From NCBI GenBank assembly GCA_029204225.1, contig CM055111.1:44249815-44313814 (forward strand): 64,000 nt of DNA. Reading direction: 5' to 3'. This document shows positions 32,628-46,620 of this stretch, one piece after another (within the stretch, counting starts at the first letter, position 1; each line of letters begins with the position of its first letter). The DNA is from Diphasiastrum complanatum. Lineage: Eukaryota > Streptophyta > Lycopodiopsida > Lycopodiales > Lycopodiaceae. The notes beneath the pieces were generated by a model that saw only the letters and a program-made list of their open reading frames with translations, searched no databases and was not told where the DNA came from. The position numbers and the translations under genes were made by a program.

Positions 32628-32976
32628 CACCAGGTTGGCTTCCAACGCTCGTGACGAAGCTTTCAGTTGGTTAAGTCTGATGTAAGTCAGATCGCTTGCT
32701 TGGAATGGATGTTACTCGTTTGTAACGAAGCTTCGAGTTGGGTAAGTTTGATGTATGTCGGGCGGCTTGCTTGGAGGGAAGTCACCCAATCGGGACCCCC
32801 AATCTGGCATGACGCCATGTTGGATCTCAATGTTGGTTTCGGCACTTCAACCTAGTTAAGTCTAGTTGTTGTTGGCGAGTTGGCTACTTGTATGTCAAGT
32901 GGGTTTGGATGGCAAGAGTTGAAGGCTGAGAAGCTAACTCGTGGTTCCCGGCTCCCTTTGGGATGCCTGCGCTACA

Positions 32977-33105
32977 GCTACCCATCATCAATCCCGTGAA
33001 GTTTTAGCCGTTCTTGATGGTGGCTCCGGAGTCAATATCATTTCCACATCCCTCATGATAGAATGGAATCTGAGAGACAAGCTAGCCAAACCCACTTCCC
33101 CAGAA
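32977..33105 (+). pseudogene. Gypsy protease start, continuation of the gag at 26900
   Basis: After the five-base target duplication the frame reads HHQSREVLAVLDGGSGVNII, in which DGGSGVN is the retropepsin active-site loop of this lineage. It continues STSLMIEWNLRDKLAKP and ends at a TAA. Together with the LPEMPLHL segment before 28394 it shows that the nest landed between gag and protease. RT, RNase H and integrase of this host element are not seen after it. Confidence 0.75.
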
Positions 33106-33260
33106 GGATAATTTGTCATGAACAACTAGACAAATTATTTGTCGCGAATGATTCGCGAAGAGCTAGACTGAGCTCGGCTGATAATCAGTCGTGAATGATT
33201 CGCGAAAGGCAAGACTAAATATTAGTCATCAACAACTAGACTAATAATGACTCACTAAAA
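33106..33260. repeat. Cluster of short inverted repeats
   Basis: TCGCGAATGATTCGCGA is a near-perfect palindrome at about 33141 and recurs with one change at about 33191. AATTTGTC...GACAAATT, CTGATAATCAG and GACTAAATATTAGTC add further small stems. The words AACAACTAGAC and CTAGACTGAGC are also repeated. Confidence 0.6.
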
Positions 33261-33357
33261 CATATTATCAGATTGAGCAACTGGAAAAGTCAGACAAAAT
33301 GAAGAATAAGCATAGCAATATTGGCACAAATCCGAACGCAGAACAAAAGAGTTGTTA

Positions 33358-33539
33358 TCAGATTGAGTATAATAAAATATACATGTCAATAATGTGGTAG
33401 AGCACAACCAATTTGCTTACGACTATTCCATGAGGTAGGATGCACTGGTCCATGGTAGCTCGAATATATCTCATGACTCTTATGAGAGCCTTCCAATGGG
33501 TAATGCCAGGAATGGAATTGGACATGCTCTGCATGAACA

Positions 33540-33560
<21 letters not shown>
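33358..33560 (-). pseudogene. copia RNase H-connection fragment
   Basis: The minus strand reads FMQSMSNSIPGITHWKALIR and VMRYIRATMDQCI, matching the copia segment SxFMxxPxxxHWxAxxRILRYIxGT at the start of RNase H. Only about 60 codons remain and no flanking pol domains were found; the CACGTG-rich repeat begins directly upstream. Confidence 0.55.
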
Positions 33561-35934
<2,374 letters not shown>

Positions 35935-36034
35935 TGCTTGGAATCCATGTTCATCGGACTGCATGACCATATGATACCCTACTATGCTTGGAATCCATGT
36001 TCATTGAACTATGTGAACATATGATGGCGGCCTA
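35935..36034 (+). repeat. Tandem duplication of a 50 bp unit
   Basis: ATGCTTGGAATCCATGTTCA begins both units (35935 and 35985), and ACATATGAT or CCATATGAT falls at the same place in each. Confidence 0.75.
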
Positions 36035-36071
36035 TGTAAAACTTTGGTTGGATTAATCATGAAAAGTGACA

Positions 36072-36426
36072 GAGTTATGGAAAGAGGAGTCACACCAGCA
36101 GCATGTAGCTACTCATCACAAATCAAGCATACACTAGTGAGAGCCCAGCAAGTATACTTATACCCTCCAAGGCCCATGCACCACTAGTAGTGCACTGTGA
36201 CACCTCACTGGACACCTCTGCAGCCTATCTGGGCCACGTCATATAGTTTCCTAATGACTCACCACCATACCAACTCCACCACCATGTGTTTAGGCCTACA
36301 ACCATTAAATATGACCATATACACATAAGGGCCCCAATTCCCTTATAGTCACAATTAACTTATGGGTTGTTGGTCTACCGGTCCCTAGTGTGGACATGCT
36401 ACCCGAGACCAATCATGGGCATGACA
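36072..36426 (-). repeat. 3' LTR of the chromovirus (family A)
   Basis: The minus strand begins TGTCATGCCCATGATTGG at 36426 behind the purine tract. The body matches 41036-41424 closely, for example CACTAGTAGTGCACTGTGAC. It is cut at about 36072, before the CCATAGCTTGGGGGC part present in other copies. Confidence 0.82.
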
Positions 36427-36440
36427 TTCTTCTCCCCTTA
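36427..36440 (-). other. Polypurine tract of the chromovirus
   Basis: The minus strand reads TAAGGGGAGAAGAA just before the 3' LTR. The plus-strand relatives at 14671 and 53951 have the same purine stretch at the same place. Confidence 0.75.
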
Positions 36441-36454
36441 TTCGAGTTCTGTCC

Positions 36455-36832
36455 TCAGAACTTAAAACTGGGAAAGTTCCTTCTTAAGCTTCCTTCATGT
36501 TCCCAGGAATCGTCATCGTCCGTACATCCCCTCCATCGAACCAGATGCTCGGTAACTATACGATTTCTCAATCGTTTAGTTCTTGTATCCAAGATCTTTT
36601 CGGGTTCAAGACAAGATACACATGATGATTCATCCAACAGGTCCAACTGATCTCCAGATCCAAGATGCTCTTCTTCACGTAGACTCTTTTTGAGACAACT
36701 AACGTGAAATACGGGATGCACTTGCAATCCTTCCAGGAGTTCCAATTGGTAAGCTAAGGATCCGATCTTTTTCAAGATCTTAAACGATCCTCTATATCTA
36801 GGGGACAACTTATAATGCTTGCCGGTATGCAT
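36455..36832 (-). pseudogene. Chromovirus integrase tail and chromodomain
   Basis: This end of pol carries the integrase C-terminal segment KLSPRYRGSFKILKKIGSLA and HPVFHVSCLKKSL, then a chromodomain-like part PEKILDTRTKRLRNRIV and EHLVRWRGCTDDDDSWE. Chromodomains of this lineage bind histone marks and are thought to direct integration. The frame is shifted by one base relative to the integrase core upstream, at 36832. It ends TGA and is followed by the polypurine tract. Confidence 0.85.
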
Positions 36833-38076
36833 TACACTTGAATCCTCAAATATACCCAGTCTCCCACTTGGAAGTCTCTTGGTGATCTTTTCAGATTTGT
36901 ATAATGTCTGTCCGTATCCTGGGCACTCTGGACATTTTCACGTGCAATCCGTAGCATTTCATGCATATCGCGTAGCAAATCCGCTACTTTCTGAAACTTG
37001 ATTGTCCGAGTCTCAACCGCGATGGGTGACCTAGGCTCAAAATTGTACATAAGCATAAACGAGCTATAACCGGTAGCCGAATGCTTATTTCTATTATAGG
37101 AAAACTTGATCAATGGAAGGTACTTTTTCCAATCAGATTGCCGTTTGGAAACATATGCCCGAAGCATTTGTTCCATCATCTGATTTGTTCTTTCCGTCTG
37201 TCCATCCGACTCAGGATGATCAGAAGAATCCAAGCTCAGTGTCGTCTCTAGTTTAGCGAATACGGGCGACCAAAAGTGACCGGTGAACTTCGGATCACGA
37301 TCGCTCACAACATCACTTGGTAATTCATAAAGCCGAAATAGACGCTCTACAAATATCTGAGCTAAATTAGAAGCCTTCGCGATGGTCTTTACCGGAATAA
37401 ACGTAGCCAATTTGGTAAGACGGTCGACCACAACCCAAATTGCATCATGCTATTTATTTGTTCGCGGTAACCCAACCACGAAATCCATGGAAATACTATC
37501 CCATCTCTTATCAGGGATATATATTGGATGCAACAAACCGCCAGCCTTATGGCGTTCAGCTTTACTCAACTGACATTGGTCACACTTGACCACATAAGAT
37601 TCTACAAAGGGTTTAAGTTTTGGCCAATAAAAATCCCTTCGTACCAAATCCAATGTACGATGTATGCCGGGATGTCCTGCACATGGTGAGTCATGATATT
37701 CATAAAGAATTTTATTCCTAACAACATCCACATCAAGCACACAAACCTTCGCTTTCCCGAACAAAAGTCCATTACGGATAGAAAAGTCATTAGTACCCTT
37801 TATATCCTTCCCTCCAGACTGATCACCATGATCATCAGTCCTGCTTGATGAAACTACTAGAACCCTATTCCAGATTGGTCCAAAATGTGGGTCTTTCTCA
37901 TAAAGACCTCTCAGGGAGAGATAAAAGTCTGTACTGATCTCAGTGAAGGAAAGTTTGTTCACTTCACCAATTCGACTAAGTGCATCAGCCACCTGATTAG
38001 ATGAGCCTCTGATATACCGCACTTCATAGTCAAATTCTTGCATGAGTTCTGCCCATTTGGCCTTACGACCTCGCAA
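36832..38076 (-). pseudogene. Chromovirus RNase H end and integrase core
   Basis: The block opens with the RNase H end (AELMQEFDYEVRYIRGSSNQ, VADALSR). The integrase zinc finger follows with H-x-H in HDSPCAGHPGIH and C-x2-C in CDQCQLSK. The catalytic D, D and E lie in SMDFVVGLPR, SDRDPKFTG and DGQTERTNQ. A stop at 37452-37450 separates the first D from the rest in the same frame. The C-terminal part has LLRDMHEMLRIARENVQ and FQVGDWVYLRI. Confidence 0.9.
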
Positions 38077-38082
38077 ATCATT

Positions 38083-38343
38083 CTAATTATAGAAGTATTC
38101 TAAAGGTTGATGATTCGTATTAACCACGAATTTATTACCGTACAGGTAATGCCTCCATGATTTCAAAGTATGGATCACAGCAAAAAGCTCTTTTTCCTGA
38201 GTGGTGTACTTGACATGTGCATCGGTTAGTTTCTTACTCTCAAAGGCAACGGACTGAACCTCTTGTAAGAGAACAACTCCAATAGCCGTATCACTCGTGT
38301 TATTATTAATGACGAATGACAAATCTGGATATGCTATTCTCAA
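38083..38343 (-). pseudogene. Chromovirus RNase H core
   Basis: The frame has NNNTSDTAIGVVLLQ, the YTTQEKELFAVIHTLKSWRH segment and NTNHQPLEYF. In working relatives the first of these reads TDAS and the last TDH, so catalytic acidic positions are changed to N in this copy. It is separated from the RNase H end by a stop at about 38081. Confidence 0.85.
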
Positions 38344-38539
38344 AACTGGAACTGAGGCAATTAGAAGCTTGAGTTTGTGAAAACTCTCATCTAACTTCTC
38401 ATTTCAACTAATAGGAGGACTTGCCCTACCTTTGTGGCTTTTCACTCCTTTCAACATATTGTTGAGAGGTGCAACAATCTTCGAGTACTCCTCTGCAACC
38501 TGGTCCTAAAACTGGTTTTAGATACATCTTCCGGATGTA

Positions 38540-39103
38540 TCATAATCTGATGGTATCCCATACGTAATCAATTTTCGTGAAGTATTTAGCTCCATTCAAT
38601 CGATCTATGAGATCGTCCATCCTGGGCAACGGGTATTTATTTTTAACTGTTAGTTTGTTCAGACCCTTGTAATCTACACATAGCCGGAAACTCCCATCTT
38701 CCTTACTCTTAAGAAGGACAGGTGCTCCCCATGGAGATTTACTTGGTCTTATGTGTCCCATCATGAGATACTCCTCGATCTGCCTAGCCACTTCCTCCTC
38801 TTCCTTCTGACTAAACCGATATGGTTGTCTGAAGATAGGACGGCTATGGGGCAAAAGATCTATCTTATGATCGACCGACCGAGTGGGTGGTAGTCCATAA
38901 GGTAGTTGCTTCGGAAAAACTTCACTAAACTCTTGCTTTAAATCTTGCAAAAGCTGTTGTTTCTGATGCAAATTTTTGGTGTTAAAACATGAAAACACAT
39001 TCACATCCCCAACATCACAATGCATACGAGATTTCAAAAGCAAGTGAAAGAGTTTATACTCAGAATCATGAAGTTTCTCAATTAATTCAGCCGAGGAAAT
39101 CAT
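38540..39103 (-). pseudogene. Chromovirus reverse transcriptase, catalytic half deleted
   Basis: The N-terminal RT is clear: [20 protein letters not shown], the [20 protein letters not shown] segment, [20 protein letters not shown] and [20 protein letters not shown]. After KID the sequence leaves the family and reaches the RNase H connection within about 200 nt. The palm part with YxDD is absent, so this copy could not copy RNA. Confidence 0.88.
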
Positions 39104-39638
39104 CGACGAAATCTATCTCTAAAGAGTCTGACTTGCCAAAAAACCATTCATAGTCTAAAATTACATCAGTCCAGTCTAGATTCATGACATGGAAATCCAA
39201 CGGCTCAACATAGTCCTGCATCTGAAGCTCTAAGTTCGATACTTTGACATCCCAAACCTCAGTGTCCGACCCTGAGGCAAGACGGACCACGTAACGGTGA
39301 TCATAGGCCATGGTGGGCACTCAGAGCTTCTGCACAAGTCGAGCATTCAAAAAATTGTGAGTACTACCTGACTCAAATAGCACATTCACGTCTTTTCCTA
39401 GAATATTGCCTCTGACATGAAACAATTCAAATAGATTTTGCATTTGTTTATCCCGTTGTTTATTGCTCTGATGAAGTTCTAAAACTGCCTTGCCTAAGGT
39501 TTGCAACAGTTTTTCTGAGTCTAGGGTGTCATCACTGGCGAGTGAGGCCGAATGAATTTCCGTACTTCTCCCATCACTTCCAGGTGATACCGGGTGAATC
39601 TCGATAGCACCCCCCTCCAAAATTTCATCAGTATCCAT
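39087..39638 (-). pseudogene. Chromovirus aspartic protease
   Basis: Two blocks in different frames carry the retropepsin region. The first (39638-39321) has a Gly/Ser-rich start and LFESGSTHNFLN, where the catalytic D of DSGSTHNF is E. The second (39320-39087) has VEPLDFHVMNLDWTDVILDY, the usual end of the domain. No zinc knuckle or capsid is seen upstream. Confidence 0.8.
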
Positions 39639-40082
39639 TTGCTAAATCAAGCAATTTCTACAAAAACCAAATTATAGACCATTCGTGCTCTATTTCCCAA
39701 TTATACCAATGAGTCACCAAATGGATCATTTAGGCAATAAAAAATGGGATTAACCGTCAATGCATCATAAATCACTTAACAACTATTAGCTCAATTAATA
39801 ATTGCAAAATTAAAATATCAGTTCCAAACGACTGAAAAATCCACTTTGAGGAAGAAAAACCACAAGTCTTCAAAAAACTCAAAAAATAACTATGATGGTC
39901 AGCCTCCCACCCCCTCCCCACCAACTTCAATTAAGTATGGCATAACATCAAGTTTTAAAAATAAAACTTGGAGTTCATATGCCACCTCCCCCCGATCTCC
40001 TACCCTCGGGCGACAACACACGACCACTCACCTCCCCATCGCGGCCCTCTCGGGCTTCATCACCCATTCCAAAAAATCAGCC

Positions 40083-41035
<953 letters not shown>

Positions 41036-41424
41036 AACGGTAGCCCCCAAGCTATGGATCAATCAAAGATGGAAAGAGGAGTCACACTAGCAGCATGTAG
41101 CTACTCATCACAAATTAAGCATACACTAGTAAGAGCCCAGCAGGTATACTTATTCCCTCCAAGGACCATGCACCACTAGTAGTGCACTGTGACACCTCAC
41201 TGGACACCTCTGCAGCCTATCTGGGCCAAGTTATCCAGTTCCCTAATGACTCACTGATAGACCCATACCAACTCCACCACCATGTGTTTAGGCCTACCAT
41301 TATTAATTATGACCATATACACATAAGGGCCCTAATTCCCTTATAGTCACAATTAACTTACGGGTTGTTGGTCTACCGGTCCCTAGCGTGGACATGCTAC
41401 CCGAGACCAGTCATGGGCATGACA
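41036..41424 (-). repeat. 5' LTR of the chromovirus (family A)
   Basis: The outer end is GGGCATGACA at 41424, the mirror of TGTCATGCCC. Shared runs with 36072-36426 include AGCATGTAGCTACTCATCAC and CATACACTAGTAAGAGCCC. The inner end includes CCAAGCTATGGATCAATCAA, also seen at 12494-12630. The inner boundary is not certain. Confidence 0.8.
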
Positions 41425-41429
41425 CCACC

Positions 41430-41605
41430 TCTCTATATCTCTCTCACTGGGTCCACTCAGGCCTATATGGTAGAGCTCTGTTGGCTTGCCGCACAAGCCT
41501 ATGGTAGGCCAACATGGGTTGCCGTGTGTTGCATGATTTGCCATGTGGCAGGCCTACCTGGCTTGCCAAGATCACATGAGAGCTATGATCATGCTCTAGA
41601 GCCAA
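41430..41605 (+). repeat. Short piece of the CACGTG-type repeat plus LTR-B scrap
   Basis: TTGGCTTGCCGCACAAGCCT and GCCATGTGGCAGGCC belong to the dispersed array family. Positions 41570-41602 (GATCACATGAGAGCTATGATCA) match the gypsy LTR at about 45945. Confidence 0.65.
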
Positions 41606-41894
41606 TTTGCTTGAAAAGTGAGGGAGATATGACATTTCTTGTGAAGGAGGTCAAATTTTAGCTTTGGCAGGAAATTTGGGACAGAAACACTTCAACCTTT
41701 CATTTCTGCAGTTTTGCCTCTTTGTAAATTTATTTTCAATTCCTTCATTGTGAAGTTTCGTTTCAAATCCTAAAAAAAAAAAAAATTCACCTAAAACTAC
41801 CATTTCCAGCTAGAACCTACATGTGACCTAAACATGACATAACCTAACCTAACCCTAATTCACCTCTCTCTCTTTCTCTCCACACTCAGTTAAC

Positions 41895-41927
<33 letters not shown>

Positions 41928-42640
41928 GCGATTGTCTCTAGCTTAAATCCATTCTCCTCCAGCCGAGAAAAGCCGAGATAGGAGCATGTAATGTGTCAAC
42001 AGAATTGAGGACCCCTTTATCATCTATCGAATCACACCCGCTGCTCTTCTTGCAGCTTTCTGGCCAACCATACTTTGGGAAACATTTGCTCGTTCCTCTA
42101 TTCTTTGACTGCCGAGTGATGAGGTGATCCGTTGAATAGGATAGCCAATCTCTGTGCTTTTGTAGTAGTGATTATATTGATCAAATCCGGGCTTGGTTGA
42201 TAGCATGCGGAATGTTCCTTCCCTGAAATCTTTCTTTCACGAGCTATTACCCACAAGAGGCACTACCCGGACGACCCAACGAGACAGCAAGACCATTCTT
42301 TAAGCGATGACAATGTGAGGATGGAGGGCGTGCAGCAGATGTGACTGTAGTGACTGTGGGGACAGACATATTTGAATGATCGTTTGTTCAATTCTGCAGC
42401 TTCCTTCTCAAATCATTCAATGACAAGCTGAAAGATTTAAATTTTTTTGGAATCTGATACCTATCTGCAAGAGCGGGATCTGAGCATATCAATCGATGGA
42501 TTTCCTCCCATTCACAAAATCCGGCTGAGTTGAGTTTCTCTCTACTCACCCGGTTGAATTTCTCTCTCCTCACGCCTTCTCAGCTCCGACACATTTCCTC
42601 AACTCTCAACCGAGCTGACGGATTTTCCTCAGCTCTCGAC
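41606..42640. other. Non-coding stretch with (CT)n
   Basis: A CT run lies at 41897-41926. Minus-strand frames at 42206-42024 and 42573-42388 are open for about 60 codons each but I recognise no family in them. Confidence 0.4.
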
Positions 42641-42860
42641 CGAGCCGGCGCCCTTTCTCTCTCTATCAGTTGAGATCTCTCTCTCTCTACCCTTCTCTCT
42701 CTATCAGTTGAGATCTCTTTCTCTCTACCCCTCTCTCTCTATCAGTTGAGATCTTTCTCTCTCTCTCTCTCTACCCTTACCCAGACTCCTCGGGTGAGAT
42801 CTCTCTCTCTACCCTCTTTTCTCTCTCTACTCCCTGACTAGGTCCAACCCTCTCTCTCTC
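42641..42860 (+). repeat. Tandem CT-rich repeat with ATCAGTTGAGATC
   Basis: CTCTCTATCAGTTGAGATCT recurs three times at about 42660, 42705 and 42735, separated by CT runs and ACCC. A related CGGGTGAGATCTC follows at about 42800. Confidence 0.75.
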
Positions 42861-43438
42861 TTCTCGCTCTCTAGCCCCTCTCTCTGTCCCTGTCTGCGCA
42901 GCCAGCACCATCCAGCCCCATTTTTATAGAATATTTCCTTTCAGATTCTTCTAGAATATTATTTGGTATATACTCTACCTTACATTCCAATTCAGTGCCA
43001 CAAAAAAAAAATTGCCATTAAGTTTTAAAATTTTCTACGGTTTCTTGTTAATCCACGAGCACACAAATGTTCCATGGAATCCAAATCTTGTTAAATCCAA
43101 TTTGTAATTTATATAAGAGGCTCTATCTCAAGGTTTCTGTATTTTAAAATTTTGAAATCCTATATCTTTTATGTTTAACTCAGATTTTAGTACTTCAAAA
43201 ACAAAAAAGTGCTTAGTTTGCCGAGCTAATTACGATAACTGTACTTTCAAAATCATTTCTACAATGTTATTATTTTATTTTATTTTTATTTTTAATTTCT
43301 GTTAGCTCGTTTTCAAAAAAGAAAAAAAAATATTCAGATTTTGTATTTTAATTCTTTGATATCTCATATCTCTTTCATGTGATCTTGGAGTTTTACGTAA
43401 TAAAAAGCAAAAGTGATCATTATATTGAGTTCAATAAA

Positions 43439-44257
43439 ATGGCACCAAAAAAAACAACTAATATTAAAAAAATCCCTACTACTGAAAATCTAGTTGGAAC
43501 GGATGAGTTATTAACAAAGGTTTTAATGGCCACGGAACAAAATACAATAGCATTTCAACAATTTCAGGAACAAATGCTATCGATGATGAAAATGTTGGTA
43601 TCCCAAAAATTGGATGTTAATCCTAATGTGGAAAAGACTAATGTTAGTCTTCCATGGTCTTTAATAGCCTCGACATCAGATAATCCAGGACAAATCAGTT
43701 ATGATACTCATCAAGAGACGAACACAATATTGGGAAATAACAAGGGGAAGCAGATATCAATTGACGACCAACCATTTTCAGGCCAACCATCTAATCATGA
43801 TGTGTTTCCAACATCAACTGAGACTATGTTCCGACATATTGATCCTCATCCAGTTGGCAATGTTGTTCAAGATCCACAACAATGGGCACTACAGGAGCTC
43901 GAGACATACAATAGACTACCATTTCACTATAGAAACGCCGTAAATTTTAGTACTCACATGAGTATTATAGATCGCGTGCAAAAGAGTCAGGGGTTTAGGA
44001 GGGATGGTAACGATTTTAAAGATAAAATCTTCATGCCTAACTTCAGTGGGAACACGGATACTATAGAGGTCGAAGAATGGTTACACAAATTGGATAAGTA
44101 TTTTCAATTATTTTCAAGGATTGACCAAGCAAAGATTGCTTATGCTTCACTACACTTTGAAGGTCCAGCTTATGTTTGGTGGAAGAAAGTCGAGGCTGAT
44201 CCACATGTTCAACCAATAGTTGCAGGAAAGAAGAATCAGGTTCCTATTTACGCTTGA
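43439..44257 (+). pseudogene. Ty3/gypsy gag, C-terminally truncated
   Basis: From ATG 43439 the frame encodes 272 residues. The N-terminal part is MAPKKTTNIKKIPTTE with a coiled-coil-like EQNTIAFQQFQEQMLSMMK stretch. The capsid signature is FMPNFSGNTDTIEVEEWLHK, LDKYFQLF, then ASLHFEGPAYVWWKKVE. The gag then stops at IYA after a short foreign tail; the rest of capsid, the zinc knuckle and protease are missing. The RT frame begins within three bases of its end, so a deletion joined the two. Confidence 0.82.
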
Positions 44258-45151
44258 TTACTAACGCCCAAGCTCGATGCATATCTCAAAAGCATGTAGA
44301 TATGTTCCTATTGAAAGTGAAAATGGATGAGGGTAAAACTAAAGAAGTCGATGCAAAGCTTATGGATACAAGGATACAACAAGTTTTAGACAAGTATAAA
44401 GATGTGTTTCCAAACGCACTACCAAAAGGGGATCCTCCAACCAGATTTGTGGACCATGTCATAGAACTTGAACCCGGTTCAAAGCCAGTCAATATTCCTC
44501 CTTACAGGTTATCACAACTAGAAAGGGACGAAGTTCAAAAACAGGTTCATAAATTACTTGATCAAGAGTTCATGAGTCTGAGCAAATCACCCTTTGCCTC
44601 ACCAGTTCTTTTGGTAAAAAAGAAAGATGGTCCATTTCGAATGTGCATAGATTATCGTGCACTCAATAAGATTACCATCAAGAGTAGATTCTCAATTCCT
44701 CGGGTTGACGACTTATTAGATGCCCTTAGAGGAGCACAAGTGTTTTCAAAGATTGATCTCCATTCTGGGTATCATCAAATCAACGAGGATGATCAACACA
44801 AGACTGCTTTCCAAACAGACAGGGGACATTATCAATTCAAAGTTATGCCTTTTGGTTTAACAAATGCACCGGCTACCTTCCAAGCATTGATGAATCGAAT
44901 TTGGGCCATACTTGTACACATTAATCTTGGTGTTCTTTGATGACATACCGATTTATAGCCGGAACATAAAAGAACATGCTCAGCACCTAGAAGTGGTCTT
45001 GGAATTGTTGCGGGAATATAAGTTGTTCGCCAAAATGTCAAAGTGTGAGTTCGCCCAACAAGAGATTGAGTATTTGGGGCATATGATAACTAAAGATGGA
45101 GAAGTTGGCTTGCTAACTGAAATATTACGCGGACAAACTTCGATCATTTAG
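44254..45151 (+). pseudogene. Ty3/gypsy reverse transcriptase
   Basis: RT runs from [20 protein letters not shown] through [20 protein letters not shown], the [20 protein letters not shown] stretch, [13 protein letters not shown] and [21 protein letters not shown] frameshift at about 44925 follows. The catalytic box in the next frame reads [10 protein letters not shown] (usual Y-x-DD), then FAKMSKCEFAQQEIEYLGH. RNase H and most of integrase are deleted after GHMITKDG. Confidence 0.9.
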
Positions 45152-45550
45152 GGAATTCCGTGAAGGGGATTATTTGTACTTACGATTACAGCCCTCTCGC
45201 CAATCAGTATTAAAGAAAACTAAGAGCGAGAAGCTATCTCCACGATTAAGGGTGGGTGAACTAGCATATGAACTGGACTTATCAACCATAACAAAAATGC
45301 ATAACATGTTCCATGTCAGCCTGTTGGGACATATCGGAAAAAATGTTCAAACAGTGGTTGAACTACCACCAATCAATGAAGAGTGAAATTTGGAAGTAGA
45401 ACCAGAGGCAGTGGTGGGTTACCGAGATAAAGAGTTACAAAATGGGAAGCGAATACAACAATACCTAATCAAATGGAAAAGATTATCTCTAAAGAGATGG
45501 CCTACAATTTTGGAGACAGCCAGAGGCCTTATGGAGCATGACACTTGACA
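45117..45550 (+). pseudogene. Gypsy integrase tail and decayed chromodomain-like end
   Basis: After the deletion joint the frame reads FREGDYLYLRLQPSRQS, KKTKSEKLSPRLRVGELAYE and MHNMFHVSLL, the integrase C-terminus. A TGA at about 45386 follows. Past it the same frame still spells PEAVVGYRDKELQNGKRIQQ and YLIKWKRLS, the chromodomain-like end of pol. This closes the element just before its polypurine tract. Confidence 0.8.
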
Positions 45551-45603
45551 AAAAACTACATGGCCTTCATTTTTTAGGGCAAAAATGCTTAAAGTAGAGG
45601 GAG

Positions 45604-46144
45604 TGTCATGTGCTGTATGTAATGGGCCCATGAGCTTATTAATGAATTACCAAAATAGCCATGGAGCTAAACTAGACTAGAATTAATCATTGGAATTGTT
45701 GATAAAAAGACGCAAACAACCACTCCACATTTGTATTGGCAGGAATTATAATAATGGTTGTAAGGCCCAAATTAAGTAATAAGGCCCCAAATGTTAATTA
45801 GAGGCCCTAAAGACCCGCTATAAATAGAGGAGTTTGTGCTAATTTGGAGGCTATTTTACTTATATGATTTTTGAACTTTTGGTGACCTTGAAGCTTCTCT
45901 TTGAGAGCTTTCTTGATAGTATTGATGGTTCATGTGCCTACAATCACATGAGAGCTATGATCACGCTCTAGTTTTAGGCAAAATTTTGTGAATGATCAAT
46001 AATGATGAATAATGGATTCTATCTTTACCCATTTTGGTGAAATTTGGCTACATTTAGTTGGTTTCTTGATTTCTTGCATTGCCATGATATTTTGATGTTT
46101 AATGAATGGATTAGATGTTTGAATGCTAGGATTGGCACATGACA
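45604..46144 (+). repeat. 3' LTR (family B) of the deleted gypsy element
   Basis: It begins TGTCATGTGCTGTATG behind AAAGTAGAGGGAG and ends GGATTGGCACATGACA at 46144. The last 170 bp match 25442-25621. The terminal TGTCATGTGC and GCACATGACA form a ten-base perfect inverted repeat, which supports both borders. The 5' LTR of this element is not seen upstream of 43439. Confidence 0.85.
45819..45827 (+). promoter_or_regulatory. TATA box in LTR B
   Basis: TATAAATAG in CCGCTATAAATAGAGG, about 215 bp into the LTR, is a consensus plant TATA box and marks the probable LTR promoter. Confidence 0.65.
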
Positions 46145-46620
46145 TAGGCCTACGTGGCTTGCCATGGTTTTCCACGTGGCAGGCCTACGTGGCTTGCCAT
46201 GTGACAACTTTCGAGTCCCAATTCTCTCTCTCTCTCTCTCTCTCTCCACTCAAGTCTATGTGGCCGAGCCTGGTTGGCTTGCCACACAAGCCTATGTTAG
46301 AATTACGTGGTTTGCCACATGGCAAACCCCAAGCTTGCATGACTTGCCATGGGGTAGGCCTACATGGCTTGCCATGTGGCATTCTACGACAGGCTTGGTA
46401 GATATCAGACCTATGACATGCCTATATGGCCTGCTACACAAGCCCATCGAGCCAGAAATTAGTCGGATTCAATAAAAAATGCTCAAAACTTTAAACGGGA
46501 GGTGTCCACAGGTTTGTGGGCTCGACACAAACCCACAGGCTCATTTGCGGTTCAATTCCGACGCTGATTGTCCAAAAACGTCCTTTCTACTGAGGGGAAT
46601 GCCACTATGGTGACTACTTT
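46141..46620 (+). repeat. CACGTG-type dispersed repeat, plus copy
   Basis: Begins right at the end of LTR B with TAGGCCTACGTGGCTTGCCA. It contains TTCCACGTGGCAGGCC and (CT)n at 46223-46245. It is the inverted partner of 26110-26620. Confidence 0.8.

Larger units (their letters stand above)
28394..32976 (+). mobile_element. Solo LTR interrupted by a second LTR element (nest)
   Basis: The outer LTR begins TGTTGTAAGGCTACC at 28394 and ends GCCTGCGCTACA at 32976. The flanking five bases are GCTAT (28389-28393) and GCTAC (32977-32981), a target-site duplication with one change. Its left part is 28394-29241 and its right part 32628-32976; between them lies a complete younger element of the same family. 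Joined, the LTR would be about 1.2 kb. No interior of the outer element remains, so it was reduced to a solo LTR by LTR recombination. Confidence 0.82.

Noticed and set aside
33106-33260. Possible CRISPR-like array from repeated TCGCGAATGATTCGCGA
   Set aside because: Only two repeats, irregular spacing, plant nuclear context and no cas genes.
42024-42573. Two short minus-strand frames suspected to be organelle-derived
   Set aside because: No organelle gene could be recognised in them and no further organelle-like sequence flanks them.
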